In this document: positions 63,037 to 64,000 of the stretch, in pieces
How the letters are laid out: each line of letters starts with the position of its first letter
Position numbering within the stretch: position 1 is the stretch's first letter
NCBI RefSeq assembly: GCF_051020985.1
Contig: NC_135003.1
Span: 2,194,001 to 2,258,000 of the forward strand
Source of the DNA: Nomia melanderi
Taxonomy: Eukaryota > Arthropoda > Insecta > Hymenoptera > Halictidae
Length of the DNA stretch: 64,000 bases
Direction of reading: 5' to 3'
The notes under the pieces: model-generated
What the model saw: only the letters and a program-made list of their open reading frames with translations
Told to the model about the DNA's origin: nothing
The model's database searches: none
Translations under genes and position numbers: made by a program

Positions 63037-63192
63037 ATGTCTAAATTCTTAACGTCCCAACGTAAATCTCTCACAATTCCCAAATCTTCCCCTCCCCAGT
63101 CTCCAGAGTCCACATTTTCTGAGATTTCTACATTCGGAAAAATGGAAACCACAGGGAGAACAACTTCCAACTCGGATCTGACACAGCTTTAA
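63037..63192 (+). other. Short Ser/Thr/Pro-rich ORF inside foldback element
   Basis: A 51-codon ATG-initiated frame within the interior of the foldback element. It is rich in Ser, Thr and Pro (SPPQSPESTFSEISTF) and has a more balanced composition than its AT-rich neighbours, while the opposite strand is also open over the same region. No domain is recognised and no splice acceptor directly precedes it. It might be captured exon sequence, a short real ORF or chance. Confidence 0.15.
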
Positions 63193-63665
63193 AACAAAAG
63201 TCTTTATAAAAATTTTAAAAGTTCTTATTTCGTCGGTCGAACAGCAATCCAACTGAATTTGGGAAATTCTCCCGTGTGTTGTGGCGATATAACATTTTGA
63301 TGTCAGCGATCTACGACATAACAGAAAAAATCGAATAATTTACCACGTGCTTCCACGCAAAGTTTATTTGCAGTGATCAATGAATTACCGTAGTGGTTCA
63401 AGTGTATCACTTTGAATAATTGAAGGTAAAATACCTCCTAAGCCAATGATTTTTTAACATGAAAAACATCATGTTTTGTTTCATAGAAAATTACAATATT
63501 AATCGAATTGTCACATAGAATCTACACGTCTTCCCATTAAATGACCAATTACACCAAACTATATCCTCTTTAAAGCCGTTGAACTTTTATCTCAAATATA
63601 TTTCATTAAAATCACTGATTGTGCAGTAATCGAAGTGGTTTTGATTATGTGTTTCGCCTTGTATA

Positions 63666-64000
63666 TTTCTAACGATTTTCATTTGTTTTTGAATTTAGGC
63701 ATGTACTCATACTCACGCACATCCGTGCGGATACTTACATACTCTAAAATCTAAAACATCCAGACTCTTATATGTTCCAAAATCAGTTATGGAGAACCAA
63801 AATATAGTTGTGTGTAAATAACTGTTATTATATAGATATATCAGTCCCGTCCTATATCAGTTTCAGTTTCGGTTCTGCACTTCTACTTACATACTATATA
63901 TTTTACAATCCGGAAATGATTATGTATCAGTTATATGTTTATCGATTATCTACTACACGTTGATATAGGTTCTAACCTATATACGATATGCCTAATAACA
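63666..64000. other. AT-rich end of window; fragment of a dispersed repeat
   Basis: The segment 63850-63990 shares TTCGGTTCT, TATATATTTTA and TTTATCGATTAT-(C/T)T-(A/G)-CTACACGTT with 55930-56240, in the same order. It may be part of an unclassified repeat that runs beyond the window. Confidence 0.35.

Larger units (their letters stand above)
62475..63665. mobile_element. Large foldback element, repeat C, with 0.6-kb interior
   Basis: A 1191-bp unit with imperfect inverted arms of about 260-310 bp. The outer ends are TATACAGGGTGGGACA on the left and, reverse-complemented, TATACAAGGCGAAACA on the right. Matching continues through TTTNAGATAAAAGTT words and is strongest at the inner end: TTAAAAAATCACTGATTTAG and GGCATTTTACCTTCAATTA on the left versus TTAAAAAATCATTGGCTTAG and GGTATTTTACCTTCAATTA on the right. 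The interior (about 62790-63400) holds a trinucleotide microsatellite and a Ser/Thr/Pro-rich short ORF. One unpaired arm occurs at 48120-48347. No transposase is present. Confidence 0.78.

Noticed and set aside
1..64000. tRNA, rRNA and CRISPR arrays
   Set aside because: I saw no convincing B-box with a matching acceptor stem, no rRNA-like block, and no regularly spaced direct repeats with unique spacers.

Overview
The window reads as a gene-poor, AT-rich (roughly two-thirds A+T by eye) piece of a eukaryotic nuclear genome, most likely an arthropod and plausibly an insect such as a bee, wasp or ant. The reasons are the lack of long ORFs, the absence of operon structure, decayed Tc1-type transposons, short non-autonomous elements with TTAA or TA target duplications, and scattered microsatellites. 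Species cannot be fixed from this sequence alone. I found no host protein-coding gene, tRNA, rRNA or CRISPR array that I can defend. Most short ORFs lie in repeats or in GC-richer islands, and several lack an ATG start. The window could be one large intron or an intergenic desert.

The structure that can be read directly is made of mobile DNA. There are two decayed Tc1/IS630-type transposons with recognisable ends and transposase remnants (18808-20075, plus strand; 22409-24011, transposase on minus). A 377-bp TA-flanked MITE lies at 29939-30315. Three families of short elements end in TTAA and look piggyBac-like: P (1325-1565, 15335-15582, 20560-21011), E (17160-17345, 25066-25288, 27340-27561) and F (7244-7496, 37834-38075). 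Candidate solo LTRs are at 7852-8102, 40835-41517 and 49573-49860.

Forward-reverse (foldback) arrangements are strikingly frequent: 16552-16818, 20440-21605, 44873-45535, 45577-46683, 45932-46254, 46820-47024, 50987-51213, 51718-52136, 56641-56875, 59606-59867 and 62475-63665. Three of these families also occur in the window as single, unpaired arms (31680-32020; 34482-34812 and 51401-51640; 48120-48347). The clearest piece of history is at 20440-21605. A TTAA-flanked MITE sits inside one arm of a palindrome, and the other arm preserves the uninterrupted target site.

The remaining sequence is AT-rich spacer with islands of higher GC content (for example 6650-7080, 11840-12200, 13220-13520, 28030-28480, 53640-54240, 61860-62450). 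These islands could be conserved regulatory DNA, but that is inference. A perfect 14-copy 12-bp array (42684-42851) and a two-copy 62-bp tandem duplication (22111-22234) complete the layout.
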